A stretch of DNA of 64,000 nucleotides from Georgfuchsia toluolica (GTDB lineage: Bacteria; Pseudomonadota; Gammaproteobacteria; Burkholderiales; Rhodocyclaceae), in the NCBI RefSeq assembly GCF_907163265.1, contig NZ_CAJQUM010000001.1, positions 1,178,001 through 1,242,000 on the forward strand. Reading direction: 5' to 3'. Position numbers and translations under genes: made by a program. The notes beneath the pieces are model-generated. The model did not search any database. It was not told the origin of the DNA and saw only the letters and a program-made list of their open reading frames with translations. Below, one piece after another: positions 60,533 to 64,000 of the stretch; the first letter of the stretch is position 1; every line of letters starts with the position of its first letter.

Positions 60533-61465
60533 TTAGTTCCCTGGTTTGAGTTTGTCCAGGATGCGGTCTGCCTCGACGCGCCAGTCGACGCTGCGGGCAA
60601 ACTCCTCGCTGTCCTTGGCGCCGAAGAGCCCAGCGTCGGCCAGGTCGGCGACCCAGGCCTGACGCTCGGCCGTGCCTTGCGCCGACCACGGCGTGAGCCC
60701 GATCTCACGCACCGTCTGGGCCACTTCGCGCATTTCCTCGCTGCGGCGGTGACCATGTTCAATGACGCGCTGGAAAAAGTAGCTAGCCTGCTTTTCCCAA
60801 TCGATGCCGGGAAAGGTTTCGTAGAGCGAAGCGATCACCGCATCCTCGACGCCATACGCGCGCGCCGCGGTAAAGCTCTCTATGACCATCGTCTCCAGAC
60901 CCTTGATCATCACGCTGCGGCACATCTTGGTGGCGGATGCGACGCCAAGTTTGTCACTGGCTACCGTGCCGTCAAAGCCGAACACTTTGAGCAGCGGCGC
61001 CAACTCGCGGGCGCCTGCACCGCCCAGCAACAGCGGGACGCGGATATGGCAGGGTGGAACCGAAGTCATCACCGCGCCTTCGACATAGCGGCCTCCGGCC
61101 GCATCGACCATGGCGGCGGCCTTGATCTTGACACCCGGTGAAGCGGAATTGAGATCGAGGAACCAGGCGCCGGGGGCAAGCGACGGTGCTGCCGATATGG
61201 CGACGGCAAGCGTCTGATCGGCAGTAACGGCGGAAATCACCAGGTCTGCGTCGGCGGCGAGATTGGCATGGCCGGACAAGAGATGCACACCAAATTGCCG
61301 TGCGTGGGCCCGCAGCGAAGCATCCTCCGGCCCGGCGAGCTTGAGGTCGTAGGCCAGAACGTTCTCCACGCCGCAGCCACGAAGATCCTCGGCAAGGATG
61401 CGCCCGACCTCGCCGTAGCCGACGAGCCCGATGGACCACTGCAGGGGATTGGCAGGCAGGCCCAT
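60533..61465 (-). CDS. NAD(P)-dependent oxidoreductase, DUF1932 / 6-phosphogluconate-dehydrogenase-like
   Basis: The 310 residues have an N-terminal Rossmann fold (WSIGLVGYGEVGRILAEDLRG) and the beta-hydroxyacid dehydrogenase features ADLVISAVTADQT, WFLDLNSASPGVKIKAAA and GGRYVEGAVMTSVPP. The catalytic Lys is in SATKMCRSVMIKGLE, and a C-terminal DUF1932 helical domain follows. Such genes recur in protocatechuate 4,5-cleavage operons, but their reaction is not settled. It sits 4 bases behind ligK and 2 bases ahead of ligI. An oxidoreductive side step on an oxalomesaconate-type acid is possible. Confidence 0.83.
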   Translation of the reverse strand: MGLPANPLQWSIGLVGYGEVGRILAEDLRGCGVENVLAYDLKLAGPEDASLRAHARQFGVHLLSGHANLAADADLVISAVTADQTLAVAISAAPSLAPGAWFLDLNSASPGVKIKAAAMVDAAGGRYVEGAVMTSVPPCHIRVPLLLGGAGARELAPLLKVFGFDGTVASDKLGVASATKMCRSVMIKGLETMVIESFTAARAYGVEDAVIASLYETFPGIDWEKQASYFFQRVIEHGHRRSEEMREVAQTVREIGLTPWSAQGTAERQAWVADLADAGLFGAKDSEEFARSVDWRVEADRILDKLKPGN

Positions 61466-61469
61466 GGCG

Positions 61470-62159
61470 CTAATCGATGTATTTCAATCCGGCCTTGGCC
61501 AGCGCATCGCGCATGCTGTACAGGTCGAGGCCGAGTTCGCCGGCGGCAAAACGCGCACGTTTTGCCGCTTCGTTGTTCTCGCGCGTCTCGGCAGCGTCGG
61601 CGGCCTGCTGTGCGAACCCGGCCGGCACCACCACCACGCCGTCGTCATCGGCCACCACCACGTCGCCGGGATTGACCAGCGCGCCGGCGCATACCACCGG
61701 AATGTTCACCGAGCCCAGCGTCGCCTTGATGGTGCCCTTGGCGCTGATGGCACGCGAGAACACCGGGAAACTCATCGCCGTCAGGTCTTTCACGTCGCGC
61801 ACGCCGGCATCGATGATCAGCCCCTTGCCGCCGCGAGCCCTGAACGAGGTCGCCAGCAGGTCGCCGAAGAAGCCGTCCTCGTTGTCGCTGATGCAGGCGG
61901 CGACGACGACATCGCCTTCCTGCAGTTGTTCGGCTGCGACATGCATCATCCAGTTGTCACCAGGCTGCAGCAGCACGGTGACGGCCGTGCCACAGACATG
62001 GGCGCCAGTGTAGATCGGCCGGATATAGGGTTTCATCAGGCCGATGCGGCCCATGGCTTCGTGTATCGTGGCCACACCGAAGCGCGACAGCTTGTCGACG
62101 GCGGCACGGTCGGCACGCACGATGTTGCGTTTGACGATGCCGAGATTGTTCATGCTCAT
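61470..62159 (-). CDS. ligK: 4-carboxy-4-hydroxy-2-oxoadipate aldolase
   Basis: LigK cleaves 4-carboxy-4-hydroxy-2-oxoadipate to pyruvate and oxaloacetate, the last pathway step. The 229-residue RraA/HMG-aldolase-family protein has [68 protein letters not shown] and [18 protein letters not shown]. The GGxxxD-like metal site and the Asp/Arg pair IDAGVRD are conserved. Length and operon position agree with LigK/GalC. Confidence 0.92.
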   Translation of the reverse strand: MSMNNLGIVKRNIVRADRAAVDKLSRFGVATIHEAMGRIGLMKPYIRPIYTGAHVCGTAVTVLLQPGDNWMMHVAAEQLQEGDVVVAACISDNEDGFFGDLLATSFRARGGKGLIIDAGVRDVKDLTAMSFPVFSRAISAKGTIKATLGSVNIPVVCAGALVNPGDVVVADDDGVVVVPAGFAQQAADAAETRENNEAAKRARFAAGELGLDLYSMRDALAKAGLKYID

Positions 62160-62161
62160 GG

Positions 62162-63190
62162 CTATTTCCCCTTCGCTTTCAATGCCGCATCGAGGCGTGG
62201 ATAGACGCGGCGCGCATTGCCCTCATAGACTTTGCGGCGGTCGTCCTCGCTTAGGTTCAGCGTCGCTTCGATGTAGCGCTTGGTGTCGTCGTAGTAGTGC
62301 CCCGTCTCGGGATCTATACCACGCACGGCGCCGATCATTTCCGAGGCGAACAGAATGTTGTCTACCGGAATGACTTTCGTCAGCAAATCGATGCCAGGCT
62401 GGTGGTAGACGCAGGTATCGAAAAAAATGTTGTGCAGAAGATGGTCCTGCAGCAGCGGCTTCTTGAGTTCCTGCGCCAGGCCGCGGTAGCGACCCCAGTG
62501 GTAGGGTGCCGCACCGCCGCCGTGCGGGATGACGAACTTCAACGTCGGGAAATCCTTGAACAGGTCCGAGGTCAGGCACTGCATGAAGGCTGTTGTGTCG
62601 GCGTTGATATAGTGCGCGCCGGTGGTGTGGAAGCAGGCGTTGCAACTGGTACTGACATGGATCATGGCCGGAATGTCGTACTCGACCATCTTCTCGTAGA
62701 TCGGATACCAATGGCGGTCGGAAAGCGGCGGCGAAGTCCAGTGGCCGCCCGATGGATCGGGATTGAAATTGATGCCGACGAAACCGTATTCCTTTACGCA
62801 CTTTTCCAACTCGGGAATGCAGGTGCGCGGATCGACGCCCGGCGACTGCGGCAGCATGGCCGCGCCGATAAAGTTGTCCGGGAACAGCTGTGCCACGCGG
62901 TAGCACAGCTCGTTGCAGATCGCTGCCCAGATGCTGCTCACATTGAAGTCGCCAATGTGGTGGGCCATGAAGCTGGCGCGCGGCGAGAAAATGGTCAGGT
63001 CCGAACCGCGCTCCCGCATCTTCTTCAGTTGATTGGTCTCGATGGTCTCGCACAGTTCGTCGTCACTGATCTTCAACTCGGATGCCTTGGGTGCCATTGC
63101 CGAATCCTTGATGCCGGCAATCTGGCGGTTGCGCCAATCTTCCAACGCCTTGGGCGCCGTCGTGTAGTGGCCGTGAATGTCGATGATCAT
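62162..63190 (-). CDS. ligJ: 4-oxalomesaconate hydratase
   Basis: The 342-residue amidohydrolase-superfamily protein starts [19 protein letters not shown] with the HxH metal motif. [73 protein letters not shown] and [17 protein letters not shown] are as in LigJ. It adds water to 4-oxalomesaconate. The long open frame upstream to 63388 belongs to the neighbouring gene's antiparallel shadow. The isomerase LigU, which makes its true substrate, is not in the window and may lie beyond the right edge. Confidence 0.92.
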   Translation of the reverse strand: MIIDIHGHYTTAPKALEDWRNRQIAGIKDSAMAPKASELKISDDELCETIETNQLKKMRERGSDLTIFSPRASFMAHHIGDFNVSSIWAAICNELCYRVAQLFPDNFIGAAMLPQSPGVDPRTCIPELEKCVKEYGFVGINFNPDPSGGHWTSPPLSDRHWYPIYEKMVEYDIPAMIHVSTSCNACFHTTGAHYINADTTAFMQCLTSDLFKDFPTLKFVIPHGGGAAPYHWGRYRGLAQELKKPLLQDHLLHNIFFDTCVYHQPGIDLLTKVIPVDNILFASEMIGAVRGIDPETGHYYDDTKRYIEATLNLSEDDRRKVYEGNARRVYPRLDAALKAKGK

Positions 63191-63221
63191 CACTATGCTC
63201 CAGTAATACTGATTGAGGTAC

Positions 63222-63944
63222 TCACGCCGGCTCCATGCCCAGGCGCCGTTTGGCCGTGGTGGCGGCGGGAGAGCGCATGAAACCGAGCAAGGCACGCACA
63301 GCTTTGGACTGGAGCGACGTGACACACAGGCCGGCCGAGAAGGTAGTGACGATCTCGCTGCCGGGCGGCATAGTCCCGAGCACAGCAATGCCGGGAAGGT
63401 GCATCAACTCGCTGTGCTGCTGGAAGCCGAGTTCGACTTCGCCACTTGCCACCAGTTGTCCCACTGGCACGCCGGGCGGCACCTGCACGAAGCGGCTGCG
63501 AACCAAAGCGGCAATGCCCCAGCGCTCGAACAGCTTCATCAGCGCCACGCCGCTGGGCCCGGTGGAATAGCCCAAGGTGCGCGCTGCGAGCACGGTGCGC
63601 CGCAGCATATCTTCGGAACCGATGTCCGGCCGCGGCGCCCCGGCGCGCACTGCTATCGCCACTGCCGAGCGCATCAGGTCGGTCTTACTGTCGGCTACCA
63701 CGCGTCCGGCGGCGACCAGCTTGTCGATCGCATCTGTGGCGAGAACTACCACGTCGAAAGGTTCACCGGCCTGCAAGCGTTTGGCTGCATCCACACCGCC
63801 CACCGATTCGAAGCTGACCTCGACGCCGCTGCACTGCATGTAAGCACCAGCCAGGTCGGCCAGCACCTGGCGCGTCGCCATCGAGGAGATGCCAACGATT
63901 CGGGTCGCGATATCGGACACTGAAGTTTGCATTTGTCCCACCAA
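63222..63944 (-). CDS. ModA-like substrate-binding-domain protein without signal peptide
   Basis: The 240 residues (ATG at 63932 is an alternative start) show the type II periplasmic-binding fold of ModA-like proteins: RIVGISSMATRQVLADLAGAY, VEVSFESVGGVDAAKRLQAGEPFDVVVLATDAIDKLVAAGRV and GSEIVTTFSAGLC. There is no signal peptide or lipobox, and no ABC permease or ATPase gene beside it. The protein is therefore probably cytoplasmic. It is the first lig gene visible in the operon (31 bases ahead of ligJ). A role as ligand sensor or enzyme is open. Confidence 0.75.
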   Translation of the reverse strand: MVGQMQTSVSDIATRIVGISSMATRQVLADLAGAYMQCSGVEVSFESVGGVDAAKRLQAGEPFDVVVLATDAIDKLVAAGRVVADSKTDLMRSAVAIAVRAGAPRPDIGSEDMLRRTVLAARTLGYSTGPSGVALMKLFERWGIAALVRSRFVQVPPGVPVGQLVASGEVELGFQQHSELMHLPGIAVLGTMPPGSEIVTTFSAGLCVTSLQSKAVRALLGFMRSPAATTAKRRLGMEPA

Positions 63945-64000
63945 TTATTGATGGAGCGATTGTGGCAATACAACGGCATTCTGCCAAGCCAAGCGGCGCA

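Overview
The window looks like a chromosomal segment of a betaproteobacterium. The left end carries the order hflC - DUF2065 - hisZ - purA, which is typical of that class. The rest suggests a facultatively anaerobic degrader of phenols in the Rhodocyclales/Sterolibacteriaceae neighbourhood. That placement is inferred from gene content; no rRNA gene or other marker is present.

Layout: 1-10.4 kb is housekeeping and signalling: hflC, DUF2065, hisZ, purA, a GGDEF/EAL protein, a beta-CASP metallo-hydrolase, cbpA-cbpM and a small Cys-rich protein. 10.4-17.5 kb holds ycaO and a 4-hydroxybenzoyl-CoA reductase operon (hcrCAB) with decayed xdhC/mocA cofactor genes behind it and a divergent MarR regulator. 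17.5-20.4 kb is a graveyard: fragments of idi, ribA, an antibiotic-monooxygenase-like gene, IS66, a second transposase and a split-barrel flavoprotein, with one intact split-barrel gene. 20.3-28.3 kb is a minus-strand operon related to phenylphosphate synthase/carboxylase (ppsA-ppsB-ubiD-UPF0261-CBS protein-ubiX-nudix). 28.3-30 kb holds IS3 and IS630 scraps plus a sigma-54 promoter cassette. 30.1-38.9 kb has an aryl-CoA ligase, an NDP-forming acyl-CoA synthetase, DUF1329, DUF1302 and a broken RND transporter, the last three behind a second copy of the same sigma-54 cassette.

39.2-52.1 kb contains two minus-strand operons flanking and facing away from a GntR/FadR-type regulator. One encodes a second PpsA/PpsB-like pair, a tandem-repeat ferredoxin-like protein, an aldehyde dehydrogenase, an HD-domain protein and an SDR. 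The other encodes a phytoene-dehydrogenase-like flavoprotein, EtfB, EtfA and a membrane FeS ETF:quinone oxidoreductase. Both operon fronts carry the same palindromic motif, so I read them as one regulon. This is my best candidate for an undescribed system: ATP-dependent activation of a hydroxylated substrate by a dikinase-like pair, followed by oxidations whose electrons enter the quinone pool through ETF.

52.3-64 kb holds a DmpR/XylR-type sigma-54 activator, then a long minus-strand operon for aerobic use of 4-hydroxybenzoate: pobA and the protocatechuate 4,5-cleavage genes ligA, ligB, ligC, ligI, ligJ and ligK with accessory genes. A fused, broken ligA/ligB remnant lies inside this otherwise intact operon.

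Together the genes suggest phenol is phosphorylated and carboxylated to 4-hydroxybenzoate. That product is then either activated to the CoA thioester and reductively dehydroxylated (anaerobic branch), or hydroxylated and meta-cleaved (aerobic branch). The window also shows much genome decay: four transposase families as scraps, three copies of one flavoprotein gene at different stages of decay, and several deletion junctions.
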